Positions 1-10,688 of a stretch of DNA of 64,000 nucleotides are shown here, piece after piece. The stretch is from Microglena sp. YARC. Its lineage: Eukaryota > Chlorophyta > Chlorophyceae > Chlamydomonadales > Chlamydomonadaceae. The position numbers and the translations under genes were made by a program. The notes under the pieces are model-generated. The model saw nothing but the letters and a program-made list of their open reading frames with translations, ran no database searches and was not told where the DNA came from. The stretch spans positions 51,059,930-51,123,929 of the forward strand of contig CM039463.1 of the NCBI GenBank assembly GCA_022414725.1, written 5' to 3'. How positions within the stretch are numbered: position 1 is the stretch's first letter; every line of letters begins with the position of its first letter.

Positions 1-159
1 GCTTGACTGCGTCGTATGGAACTAATAAACGTCATGAATAAAAAAAGGGGAAGTGTGTACCCCATCTGTCTAGGTAATGGCACATAATCTGCGTCGCTTG
101 CGACACGCCAAGCACTTGTGTCCTTCCACTCTTGCCCTGTGTGTGCTGGCCCTCTGCAG

Positions 160-2301
160 GTGCCAGGCTCCTTCTCTCCTCCCACTGCCTCCACTGAACT
201 GTTGGCATTGCCAGAGCTGGGTCAATTGCGGAAGACCATGCCCTTCGACCACCCTGCTCCCCCCTTGTTCTACCCACACACCCTGTCCTTGCACTCTTGC
301 CCTGTGTGTGCTAGCCCCCTGCAGGTGCCAGGGTCCGTCTCTCCTCCCACTGCCTCCACTGAACTGTTGGCATTGCCAGAGCTGGGCCAAGTGTAGGGGG
401 CCATGCCCTTTGACCACCCTGCTCCCCCCTTTTCCACCCACCCACCCTGTCCTTGCACTCTTGCCCTGTGTGTGCTGGCCTTCTGCAGGCTTCGGGCTCC
501 GTCTCTCCTCGCACTGCCTCCACTGTAATGTCGGCATTGCTAGAGCTGTGCCCAGTGACCATGCCCTTCGACCACCCTGCTCCCCCATGTTCTACCCACC
601 CACCCTGTCCTTGCACTCTTTCCCTGTATGTGCTGGCCTTCTGCAGATGTCAGGCTCCGTCCCTCCTCCCACTGCCTCCACTGTACTGTTGACATCGCCA
701 GAGCTGGCCCAAGCGCAGGAGACCATGCCCTTCACCCACCCTGTGTGCTTGATCTCATACCTCGTGTGTGCTGACCCAAAACCCTAAATCCAGTTTGTTT
801 GCAGGCGTCAGGGTCCGTCACTCCTCGCACTGTCTCCACTGAACTGGTGGCTTTGCCAGAGCTGGGCCAAGTGCAGGGGACCATGCCTTTCAATCACCCT
901 GCTCCCCCCTGTTCCACCCACTCACCCACCCACCCTTTCCTTGCACTCTTGACCTGTGTGTGCTGGCCTTCTGCAGATGTCAGGATCTGTCCCTCCCTGT
1001 ACTGTCCCAACCTTTTTATTCGCATTGCCAGAGCTGGGCCAAGCGCTGGACCATGCCCTTCGACCACTCTGCTCCCCCTTGTTCCACCCACCCTGTCCTT
1101 GCACTCTTGCCCTGTGTGTCCTGGCCTTCTGCAGATGCTAAGCTCCGTCTCTCCTCGCACTGCCTCCACCTTATTATTTGCATTTCCAGAGCTGGGCCAA
1201 GTGCTGGACCATGCCCTTCACCCACCCCTGTTCTTGATCTCTTACCCCGTGTGTGTTGGCCCTAAACCCTAAACCCTAAACCTTCAACCCTGTCCTTCGG
1301 CATGTGTCAGGTTCTGTCTCTCCTTGCACTGTCTCCACCTTTTCATTTGCATTGCCAGGTCTGAGCCAAGTGCTGGACCATGCCCTTCACCCACCACCCT
1401 GTGTCCTTGATCTCATACACCGTGTGTCTTAGCCCTAAACCCTAAACCCTGAACCTTGTCCTTATGCAGGTGTCAGGGTCCGTCTCTCCTCGCACCGTCC
1501 CCACTGTCCTTTGGGCGCCGCTGGAGCTGGGCGAACTGCTGTACCATGCCCTTCACCCTCCCCGTGATCTTGATCTCATACCCCGTGTGCCCTGGCCCCA
1601 AACCCTAAACCCTGAACCTTGTCCTTGTGCAGGTGTCAGGGTCCGTCTATCCTCGCACTGTCTCCACGGTCCTTTGGACGCTGCTGGAGCTGGGCGAACT
1701 GCTGTACCATGCCCTTCACCCTCCCTGTGTCCTTGATCTCATACCCCGTGTGCCCTGGCCCCCAACCCTAAACCCTAAACCCTGCCCTTCTGCAGGTGTC
1801 AGGGTCCGTCTCTCCTCGCACTGTCTCCACGGTCCTTTGGGCGCTACCAGAGCTGGGCCAAGTGCTGGACCATGCCCTTCACCCACCACCCTGTGTCCTT
1901 GACCTCATACCCCATGTGCCCTGGCCCCAAACCCTAAACCCTAAACCCTGGACCTTGTCCTTGTGCAGGTGTCAGGGTCCGTCTCTCCTCGCACTGTCTC
2001 CACGGTCCTTTGGGCGCTGCTGGAGCTGGGCGAACTGCTGTACCATGCCCTTCACCCTCCCCGTGATCTTGATCTCATACCCCGTGTGCCCTGGCCCCAA
2101 ACCCTGAACCCTAAACCCTGGACCTTGTCCTTGTGCAGGTGTCAGGGTCCGTATCTCCTCGCACTGTCTCCACGGTCCTTTGGGCGCTGCTGGAGCTGGG
2201 CGAACTGCTGTACCATGCCCAAAACCCTCCCTGTGTCCTTGATCTCATACCCGGTGTGCCCTGGCCCCCAACCCTAAACCCTAAACCCTGCCCTTCTGCA
2301 G
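160..2301 (+). repeat. 14-copy tandem array of an exon start plus intron end (about 165 bp units)
   Basis: Exon-like starts follow a (t)gcag acceptor at 160, 325, 489, 647, 805, 977, 1135, about 1303 (acceptor lost), 1470, 1633, 1796, 1969, 2139 and 2302; spacings are 158-173 bp. Each unit begins with sequence encoding V-S-G-S-V-S-P-R-T-V-S-T-V-L-W-A-L-L-E-L-G, a half-repeat of the LWAL..LG helical type. The rest resembles intron. Unit lengths are not multiples of three, so the array is not one reading frame. Only the copy at 2302 runs into a long open frame. A few copies have a possible in-phase donor after GGC-CAA, so some splicing of them cannot be excluded. From 1261 on the intron part carries CCCTAAA telomere-like runs. 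Confidence 0.85.
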
Positions 2302-3138
2302 GTGTCGGGGTCAGTCTCTCCTCGCACTGTCTCCACGGTCCTTTGGGCGCTGCTGGAGCTGGGCCAACTGCGAGTAAAAACCCCACGTCGTGTTGGCCTG
2401 AGCAGCTCTTGGAACAAAGGGAGTGTGACCCGCCTGCTCAACTGCACTCTTCAGTGCGCCCCCCCATCGCCAATACCCAAGGGGGCTGATGCCCATGTGG
2501 GTGCAAGCACCATCAGCAGCCGGGCTAGCAGCGGTGCTCAGGCAGCTTCCACCTGGCTCCTTCCTCGGGGTGCTACTACTGCCGCTGGTGCAAGGATTGG
2601 CGGTACTAGCGGTACTAGTGAGAGCAGAGGTGGTGGTGGCAGCAGTAGTAGCTCTCGAGGTGGTGAGAAGATGCTAGTAGGTCGCAGTGGCAACGGCAGA
2701 GAGGAAAGGGGCACTGTAGAGGGTGCCGTAAACATGGTTGTAGGTGGCAGCGGCAAAAGCGGAGAGGACAAGGGCGAAGGCAAGGGTAGCGTGCTTAACT
2801 TGATAGATGGTGAAAGTAAGTACACACTCCAGTACCTTCCCAAGTTCGCTGCACAGTGGGCACCCGGGGATCTAGCCGGTGCTCTTACAAGTCTCACACA
2901 GCTTGGCCTCCGCCCCACCCACACCTGGGCCCAGGCAGCGATGAGTGCCGCATGTGCCAGCCTGAGTGTCATGGGGGTAAGAGACCTGACGGCGCTCGTG
3001 ATCGCTATCTCCCGTCAGCCCTTGCCTGAGGTGCGGCTGTTGCTGAGGCAGCCAAGCCGTGGGGGGGAGACTGCACTGTCCCCGAGACCAAGCAGGTAGG
3101 CACTTTTTTCCAGCTTTCAGCTTCCAGTGTGTGCGTGC

Positions 3139-3169
<31 letters not shown>

Positions 3170-6100
3170 GGGGGGGGAGCTGTAGTTTTTTGTTCGTGAC
3201 GCGTCGTAAATTGAACATTTCAGTGCGCCCCCAGTACGACGCGCTGCCCCTTGAACCGCGCTTAGCACTCCGCCCTATACCATGCTACGCAACAATCCTG
3301 AAATCAGACGCAAATTTTGCTACACAACTGGACCTACAGCAAGCTGGGGAAAAACAGTGGGAAGCTAGTCAGCACTTCTTTTCCTGAACCACCTAAACCC
3401 TAAACCTGAACCCTAAACCCACCTAGATCCTAAACCCTAAACATGAACCACCTAAACCCTAAACTGCCTGAACCTAAATCACATAAACCCAAGGCCTTAC
3501 CAGCCAAGTGCTGACCAGCTTCCCCCTCTTGACCAAGCAGGAGCATGCTGAGGGAACTGGTGAGGAGGGAGAGCAAGAGGGTGCTCGTGCATGTGGGCAG
3601 TTGGGGGGGCTCAGCCCACAAGGCTCAAGTGAGGGCAGCTGCTCGGGTGCTTGTGGCCACTCAGCCCAAAGTCACAGTGACTCGCAGGCAAGCCAGGGTG
3701 GTCTTGCCCAGGCAGGTGTTCTTCCCTGATAAGGTAAGGACCTGGATTGGATTGTTACGTGTTTTTTGGCGGAGCTCCCCGTTCTAGGGGGCGAGAGCCC
3801 CCAGATTCACCCTGTTGTCCGTTTGTCCGACCGATGTTTGTCCGACCGACCAATCACCCAGACAAAGCCTAACATGTCAAGCAACTGTCTCATAACTAAC
3901 TGGCTTCGGTCAGCTCCATCGTTGCCACCTGTCGTTCCGTTGCCGACACTCTCCTCCAATTTCCCGCGTCGCTTGCGACGATGCATAGAAATTGTTCATT
4001 GTAAGCCAAGCCAAGCCTGATTAGGTGAGGAACTGGATTGGATAGTTACATGATTTTGTATTGTAAGCCAAGCCAACCCTGATTAGGTGAGGAACTGGAT
4101 TGGATTGTTACATGATTTTGTTTTGTAAGCCAAGACAACCCTGATTAGGTGAGGAACTGGATCGGATTGGATTGTTACGTGGTTTTTCATTGTAAGCCAA
4201 GCCAACCCTGATTAGGTGAGGAACTGGATCGGATTGGATTGCTATGTGGTTTTTCATTGTAAGCCAAGCCGACCCTGATTAGGTGAGGAACTGGATCGGA
4301 TTGGATTGTTACGTGGTTTTTCATTGTCAGCCAAGCCAAGCCAACCCTGATTAGGTGAGGACTCGACGTCCTTGGCATTAAAAAATAAAATATCACCAGG
4401 AAAATGTAAGTGCGCACAAGTCACTGTTTTCTTCTTCATTTAAAAAAAAAAAAAAAAACTTGTTTTCTTTGCCCTGCAAACCCTTATCTTCCAGCACCTC
4501 ATTCATGCGGTACATCCTACACTCGTCCTGCAGGATCAGTTGACGCAGCTGATGACTCACATCCACGAGCTTGCCTGGCCCCCTCAACCTCACATCTTGA
4601 ATAAGGCAAACTATTTATTTATTTTATTTCTTTATAACCAAATCCAAATCCTACACTCATCCTGCAGGATCAGTTGACGCAGCTGACGACTCGAACCCAC
4701 GAGCTTGCCAGCGGCCATTCTAGCATCTGCATCGTCCTTCTAGAATGGCTGTCACTACTTTTGTTTTGCATCACGGCGCAATTTGAGAGACTCGTTACAA
4801 CTCTAGTGCGATGTGCTGCCCACCGACCCCCTCTAATACAAGTCCTACACTCATCCTGCAGGATCAGTTGACGCAGCTGATGACCCGAATCCACGAGCTT
4901 GCCTGGCCCCCTCAACCTCACACATTGAACAAGGCGTACTTTTTATTTATTTTATTTATTTATGACCAAATCCAAATCCTACTCTCATCCTGCAGGATCA
5001 GTTGACGCAGCTGATGACTCGAATCCACGAGCTTGCCAGCGGCTTGAGCATGCGCCAGCTGGCCCTTCTCATGCGAGCCCTAGCTGAGCTAGACCAGCAG
5101 ATCTACGCTACTCAGCCCGTGCCCCAGAAGAAGAAAGTACAGAGCAAATATCACCCCCGGCCACGCATCCACACCAACTACCAGCATGTCTTCCAGGCCC
5201 TCTTGGATCGTGCCCTCGAATTGGTTACTGGGGGGAGGGCTGTCCACCCGCCACCCCCCAGCTCGAGTGGGGGGAGGGCTGCCCACCCGCCCATAACCAG
5301 CTCAGGTGTGGGGGGACGCCAGGTATCGCAGACACATGAGTTGCCACAGGATGAAGGCTGGCTCCCCTCAGTGGGGTCCCAGCAGGATATTCTGGGGCTG
5401 AGTGAAGGGAGACAGGGCAGGGGGACGGGGGTAGGGGGACGGGGAGGTCGAGGGGCAGCAGGACGGGAGACGGACCCCCAGTTGGTCATGGGTGCTGGTG
5501 TCCTGGGAAGCATCCACCCCGCAGATGTGGCTGTGCTCCTCACAGCTGTTGGCCGTCTACAATTGCGCCCTCCACAAAGCTTCCCCCTCACTCTGCTCTC
5601 CCTGGGTTGTGTGACGGGTGACGTGGGAGGTGACGTCTCCTATGTAGGAAACTCTCGCATTTGGGAGGAGGCTCTGTTGAGCTTCTCTGAGCCAGAGCTG
5701 GCCAGGTGCATCTGCGCCTTTGGACGTATCACCAGCTCTCCCGCCTCCCTGTCTTACAAACCCAACCGCTCCAATCCCTCCCTGTCTCCCACCCTCATCC
5801 CCCTCAGCGATGCTGCGTGGGAGTGGCTGCTGGCTGGCTGCTGTCGTCTACGGACACTAGCCACTGCCTCTCTCACCGGAGGGAAGGCGAGTGCAGGTCG
5901 AGCTTCTGCAGGTCGTTCGACAAATAAGCCAGGCCAAACCAGCGCCACCCCCGGCACTGGTAGCGACCCTAGGGATAGGGTCAACTCCCCAGATGGGAGG
6001 GGGGACCGCCAAGCTGACAATCACCCTCGTGTGTACACACACCTTGTGGATGCAGCACTCCACCGCCTGCTTTTGCACGCCACTCGCACATGCTCATCTC

Positions 6101-6432
6101 AGCGGATGCTCAAACGCATCTCGACTGAACTGAGCGCCACACGCTCCTCCCTGCAGGAGGTCCAATGTGAGCGTGTGAGGTTAGCCAAGAAAGAGAAGTG
6201 GTTGAAGATCACCCGGCGTCTGATGAAGCAGGCGCGGGTGGCTTATGCTCAAAAGAAACGGTTGTTGGGGAAGAAGCAGGGCCATGGCCGTGGCCTCCAC
6301 GGAAAGCGTGGGCCCTCGGGTTGGGCTGGTTGGGAGGAGGGTGGGGGGTCAGGGAGGGCTGGCAGTGGAGGGGGAGGGGAGGCTCGTGGAAACAAGGGCG
6401 CTAAGAAGGGATCTGTTGCAACGCTCAGATAA
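2302..6432 (+). CDS. Helical-repeat (OPR/FASTK-RAP-like) protein, 5' incomplete, three exons seen
   Basis: I do not recognise a named orthologue. Exons are 2302-3095 (donor gtaggc), 3541-3733 (donor gtaagg) and 4996-6432 (TAA stop). Phases agree at both junctions (a split AGG codon, then phase 0), giving about 807 visible residues. The first exon starts with an S-P-R-T-V-S-T-V-L-W-A-L-L-E-L-G repeat, passes a Ser/Gly-rich linker, and then has helical repeats such as L-T-Q-L-G-L-R-P-T-H-T-W-A-Q and V-R-D-L-T-A-L-V-I-A-I. The last exon has further amphipathic helices (M-R-Q-L-A-L-L-M-R-A-L-A-E-L; H-P-A-D-V-A-V-L-L-T-A-V-G-R-L) and a Lys/Arg- and Gly-rich tail. Such LWALA..LG solenoids are known from OPR and FASTK/RAP proteins that bind organelle RNA; that role is inference. 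No RAP domain was seen. The true 5' end probably lies upstream of the window. Confidence 0.6.
3127..3178. repeat. (GT)n followed by a poly-G run
   Basis: A short GT dinucleotide tract runs into about 25 G residues, inside the intron between the first and second visible exons of the helical-repeat gene. Confidence 0.9.
3185..3310 (+). repeat. Interspersed repeat containing gacgcgctgcccc
   Basis: The segment shares the core 'gacgcgctgcccc' and surrounding sequence with 60490-60630 and 62335-62405. The copies at 3185 and 60490 both end near 'caa(c/t)atcctgaaatcag'. It is an intronic dispersed repeat of unknown class. Confidence 0.55.
3388..3490. repeat. Degenerate telomere-like CCCTAAA/CCTAAA repeats
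   Basis: Irregular copies of cctaaaccctaaac lie in the intron before the exon at 3541. They match the CCCTAAA motif in the array at 1261-2290 and the TTTAGGG plant-type telomere unit. Confidence 0.7.
3766..4020 (+). repeat. Interspersed repeat family G (ttttggcggagc...)
   Basis: About 240 bp starting with 'ttttggcggagc' and ending near 'gcgtcgcttgcgacgatgca'. Other copies are at 8880-9090, 32168-32405, 51635-51720 (partial) on + and 48835-49040, 49079-49135 (partial), 57250-57455 on -. Shared blocks include 'gagcccccagattcaccc' and 'tctcataactaactggcttc'. No terminal inverted repeat or tRNA-like promoter was recognised. Confidence 0.8.
4020..4345 (-). repeat. Tandem array of about 65 bp units carrying a SINE-B 3' end
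   Basis: Five units of the form 'aagccaagccaaccctgatt' + 'aggtgaggaactggat' + 'ggattggattgttacgtgg'. Read on the - strand each has GTAAC followed by (AATCC)n, the 3' end of the family B retroposon also seen at 61910-62215. It lies in the last intron of the helical-repeat gene. Confidence 0.75.
4533..4995 (+). repeat. Three partial copies of the final exon start of the helical-repeat gene
   Basis: The sequence 'tcctgcag|gatcagttgacgcagctga' and about 45 bases of exon occur at 4533, 4671 and 4861, then once more at 4996 where the exon continues for 1.4 kb. Copies one and three break off into 'tggccccctcaacctcaca', the head of a short (ATTT)n-tailed retroposon, so some duplications included an inserted SINE-E. 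Confidence 0.85.
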
Positions 6433-6462
6433 TTGGAGGTAGTGCTTAAGCGAGAACAGACA

Positions 6463-6592
6463 CAGAGGGGGGGTAGACAGACACAGACAGGCAGACAGGC
6501 AGACAGACACATAGGTAGGAAGACAGACGGACAGACATACAGACAGGTAGGTAGGTAGGTAGGTAGGTAGGCAGATAGAGACTTCTGGAGAC
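6463..6592. repeat. (CAGA)n/(TAGG)n tetranucleotide tract
   Basis: Mixed cagacaggcagacagg and taggtaggtagg repeats lie just after the stop of the helical-repeat gene, in its presumed 3' flank. Confidence 0.9.
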
Positions 6593-7025
6593 TACTTTTT
6601 TCACCCCAGGAAGTGGGACCCCGTGCACAAAACGGTGCTCACAGAGGATTCAGAAAAAAGGCGGAGAAAGTCCGGAGAAACCTCTACAAAATTGAACTTG
6701 GGAAAGGCGCGGTATGCCAGACCACTAGACTATATGTTTGTTCAGTACGCTTTCACCCTAACACCACACACTCGATAACATTTAGTATGGGACAGAGCCT
6801 GGACTTGCCCAGAATAGTCCATTTAATTTAACAGTTGGCGCTTTAAGGAGAGGGGGGTGATTTTTATTTAAGGAATTTTAACTTCTCATGCTTTGCTCGC
6901 TTTGCATACTTCTCTTGGCCCGAAGGATGCTTTTATCCCCGGCCTTCTAAACTTAACTTGAACTTGGTTACATAGCTTCAGCCAGCAATTTGGCTGCTCG
7001 CCGTCTTCGGCAGTAAAAAAAAAGA
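6593..7025 (-). repeat. SINE-like sequence ending in a family A 3' end
   Basis: 6598-6660 matches the element at 17268-17330 ('tttttcaccccaggaagtgg', 'gaggattcag'). 6955-7021 is the family A end. On the - strand it reads CGGCGAGCAGCCAAATTGCT, then GTAACC and AAGTTC. Copies of this end occur at 9658, 17384, 28833, 50707, 56838 and 61014, all in the same orientation. Confidence 0.65.
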
Positions 7026-7138
7026 ATACCAGGAAAAATAAGCAGACCAATGGGTTATTGGGTTCCCTCGCTGTCACAAGGAGCTTCGGTCCAATAGCGT
7101 CCGCTGCAGCAGCTGTGCAGCCTGGACGTGTATCTACC

Positions 7139-7305
7139 AGGGTTGTTCAGGACAGAAAAGAAAGTCAAAGGGTCCGTTGCGCCGCAGGACGCAATGTGGG
7201 GAGGGTCCGTTGACCAGAAGGAAGGTTCCGTTGTGACGCAGGACGCAGGCTGTACAATTGGTTGCGTCTCAGGCAGCTGAGCTGGGGTTCCTTCTGAAAT
7301 ATAAC
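7139..7305 (+). mobile_element. Degenerate hAT-like MITE
   Basis: The start 'cagggttgttcagga' and interior (gtccgttgcg, ggacgcaggctgtacaattg) match the elements at 16862-17205. The right end is degraded ('ctgaaatataacac' instead of ctgaacaaccctg), so the 3' boundary is approximate and no target duplication was found. Confidence 0.6.
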
Positions 7306-8879
7306 ACTACCGGTTTGCGCTTCCGTTTGTATTAGCTGGGCTAAGTATTTTTCATATTGCAGCTTTACACCAATATTGGAGAGATCAGCCCACTACCTGG
7401 CTTACAACACCCTCCTGCAGGTCATGCGTGCGTGCGTGGCATGGTGGGTGGGTGGGTGGATTGATGGGTGGTCGGGTGAAAAGGTGGGTGGATTGAATAT
7501 GGGTCAACAAAACCTCTTGGTGTGAATACGAGTACCAGTACCATTCCCTTTGGTCCTTATTTTGGATCGAAAGATCTCTTAGGTTGCCTTACGTATCCCC
7601 CTTGCCTTAAGTGCGTATACTCTTTTGTAAGAGTGGCAACGCCATTCGAACCGAATCCTCTGTGCCGCTGGTTTGTGTAGGAAGACCCACCTCCTGGGGT
7701 GCGATACCTTTCATACCGTAGCTAAAAAATAGTACCCTGGGCTCCAACCTTTAAGGCTGCTCGTCGTCGCCGTCTTTCAGCCAACTATGGGCAGCTCGAA
7801 GTCAACTCTCAGCCAACTCTCAGCCAACTCCGGGCTGCTCGCAGTCTTCCAATTCCAGTTCTCTCCGTCCCCTCGCTACCCTCTGAACCAGGGAGCATAA
7901 GCGGATGAGGGAGAAATCAGTTAAGATTAGCTTACATGCACACACCATATGGCCTGTTTGACAAGTAATAGAGCGATGTAAATAGTATGGTATGGCCAGG
8001 GGGGTCTATGAAGTTTTTTAATACCAGATGCCAGCCAGATGCTCTGATTTTTGTATTCCCCCCCCCCTACCCCCCCCTCCAAGTTTGTGAGGCCCATATC
8101 TCCTCCACCAATTATAACTATGGGGTCCGGGTAGGGTGTGTAGTGGTCCTCTCAACAAGTGCTATCCATTTGTGGTCTTCCATGTGGATTTATTCTTAGT
8201 TGGACAAAGTTGTCAAGCAAACTCCCTTTCCTGGCCCTGATTCTGAGCTGGCCTAGCAAGTTTTTGGTGTTTGAGAATTTGGAGATGTTTTAAGGCTAGG
8301 TTGCATGTCTAAGTACCCTTTATACACCCAAGACGTTTGGGGTGGAAATATTGAGTTTCTGGTTTGTCCCAACTTTCAAACTTGGAGACCTGGAACTTGT
8401 GGAGGTCAGGGGCTTCTCGAGCTGTACCTCGATGCATTAAATCGGTGTCCAAAACAAGCACGGATTCGGACAGCTCTGCCCAAGCCCCTTTTGGCGGTCT
8501 TACCTTGGTCAGATTCCACCTCGCCGTCTTTGGGCAGCAACAGTTCAATCAAACCAGTTTCTGATCATACTGTTCGTGGTTGAGATCTGGGTCCTGCTCT
8601 AGGGGTTCAATACCTACGCCACCAAAACGGTGGTTGGGAGTTTGGTTTGTTTGTCCTCGGCACACCCCTGATGTAATGGGGCTTTTTGCTTTGTGGGTGC
8701 TTTTTCGTTTTGTTTAAAGCACAGAGTCTCATACACCCTCGCGGTGTCAAATAGACTTTAACATGAAATGTAATGTAATAATACCGTGTACTTGATCCAA
8801 TCTCTTCGTACAGTTATGGATAACCAGAGGAACAGCTCACCTCTTTATTGCGCTTACATAATGAGGAGGGATACAAGCA
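7306..8879. other. Intergenic DNA with few recognisable elements
   Basis: No credible coding region. 7621-7720 is an inverted copy of the SINE head seen at 17268-17370. 7785-7850 resembles the family B body (ctgctcgcagtcttccaatt). 8720-8795 ends in an A/T-rich 'aatgtaatgtaata', which may be another retroposon tail. The remainder is unassigned. Confidence 0.5.
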
Positions 8880-9100
8880 TTTTTTGGCGAAGCCCCCCCT
8901 CCTGGAAGTGGGAGCCCCCAGATTCACCCCTTTGTCCATCCGACCGACCGTACAATTGAAGCATGACACGTCTGCCAACTGTCTCATAACTAACTGGCTT
9001 CGGTAAGATCCATCGTTGCCACCTGTCATTCCGTTGCCAACACACTCCGGCAATTTTACGCGTCACTTGCGACGCTACAAAGAACTTGTAAGAATGGGTC
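8880..9100 (+). repeat. Interspersed repeat family G copy
   Basis: Starts 'ttttttggcgaagccccccc' and ends at 'cgcgtcacttgcgacgc'. Blocks line up with the copy at 3766-4020. Confidence 0.8.
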
Positions 9101-9189
9101 AGGATACTTTCCCAGATCATCATGCAGATCTCTGGAATGCATCTGATGGATGCATTCCAAAGATCTGCATGCATTCTATTTTTGTATGC

Positions 9190-9345
9190 AGACCTTGGTG
9201 CATGTCTATCTGTCTGTCTGTCTGTTACAGTCCAGGGGTAGGACAAATAGGCTAAAGGGACTTGCCCAACCGTGATAGGAAGGGCTTTTAAGAAAAAGCA
9301 TTGATGAACTGAACCCCATGGTGCATGCAAAAAGCATACGCTTCT
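9190..9345 (-). mobile_element. Family C retroposon with (AGAC)n tail
   Basis: On the - strand the element reads from 'ggggttcagttcatcaatgc' through 'cacggttgggcaagtccc' to CTGGACTGTAAC and (AGAC)n. Related copies are 16030-16140 and 49920-49995 (-), and 39455-39580 (+). Confidence 0.7.
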
Positions 9346-9397
9346 TCTCATGGGTGGTTGCATGCAAATCATGCTGATCTCATGGAGTCAAGGTGCT

Positions 9398-9610
9398 TGC
9401 CAGGCGTACTGATCAGAGTATCCGAGAGGTGTCCGGGTCAGAATGGTCACCACAACCGGAGGATTCCCTGGTTCGAATCTGCACCGAGACATGTGCAATA
9501 GAAATCCCTGGTTTCTGTGGTTCTCCCACGGGGGGTCATCGTCCGCTGCAATGTGCAGACGATTAGACGCCAAACCTGGCCTATAGAACCTTGTAACAAT
9601 TCTTCAAGGG
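9398..9610 (+). mobile_element. tRNA-derived SINE
   Basis: A near-consensus A box (gggtcagaatgg, about 9435) and a B box (ggttcgaatct, about 9471) are separated as in tRNA genes. The body follows with 'tttctgtggttctcccacgg', and the end is cttgtaac followed by aattcttcaa, matching the GTAAC-plus-tail ending of other families. No cloverleaf suggests a functional tRNA. Confidence 0.65.
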
Positions 9611-10267
9611 TGCACGCATGCCACAAAAACTACACTTTGTCTGGTAGTTCAGAGGAAATTGAACTTGGTTACATGGCTCCAGCCAGCAATTCGGCTGCTC
9701 AGCAGTATAAGCAATATTTTTCAACAGGTTTCAAGTTCATAGGAACTTGGTGTGCAAAGACCAGTGGGGAACGATCCATATAACCTGCGGATTGGCCAGA
9801 GAATACAAGGAAAACAAAGCATACAGGAAGAAACCATAGCATACGGGGCTATGCATCAGGATACATTGCTAAGAAAACATATCTCAGTGCATGCAAAAAG
9901 CTTACAGCTCTTTTCCTAGACACCTCCGTCTCAACGTTTTAACGTTTTTTTAGCTAGTGGATTCAAGGAGCAGTCTTCTCATCTCATTACAACTCATATC
10001 AACAGGGTACCAAACCTACATTATTGCTGCTTTTATGGATGTGAAGGAGAACCACATTCCCAAGGAGGTAACCCTCAAACCACATCAAACTTCACTATGT
10101 TACGTTTTTTAGTTATTTTGGGTATGGGTGGGCGCATGCAAAGCATGTTAATCACTTGGTGCTTGCCTGGTACAGCAATATTGTATTGGTTCTCACCAGG
10201 CATACTGATCAGATAATCTGATATTCTGGGTGCAGATGATTAGATCATCAGATCATCTGGGTGCAGG

Positions 10268-10485
10268 CTACATCAAAAGTCTCAGGTCAAAAGTCAAGTC
10301 TCATCAAAAGCTGCATCATAAGCCTCAGGTCAAAAGTCAAGTCTCATCAAAAGCCGCATCATAAGCCTCAGGTCGAAAGTTAAGCCTCATCAAAAGCCGC
10401 ATCATAAGCCTCAGGTCAACAGTCAAGTCTCATCAAAAGCCGCATCATAAGCCTCAGGTCAAAAGTCAAGTCTCAGGCTCATTTG
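10268..10485. repeat. Minisatellite, about 45 bp unit, five copies
   Basis: Units contain 'gtctcatcaaaagccgcatc' followed by 'ataagcctcaggtcaaaagt'. It lies between the retroposons and the 3' end of the Faf1-like gene. Confidence 0.85.
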
Positions 10486-10688
10486 TACAAACCGCTGAAA
10501 GTGAGAAAGCATCAGGTACCACCAATTCCTAGTTAAATTCTGAGTTTGATAACATGGTCTAGCATCCTCCAGGCTGATCACCGTCTGCAAGCAGAGGAAG
10601 GGCTGTACAGACACCAGTGCACCACACAGACTACTGAATATTCATCGGCAAGTAATTTCCTACTTGTGATCTCCTATCTATCATTGGT

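Noticed and set aside
1261..2290. True telomere or subtelomere end
   Set aside because: CCCTAAA runs are only two or three units long, embedded in a 165-bp array, and followed by genes on both sides of similar motifs at 3390; interstitial spread is likelier.
7987..8583. Short + strand ORFs of 66-92 codons
   Set aside because: No domain, repeats or splice signals; consistent with chance.
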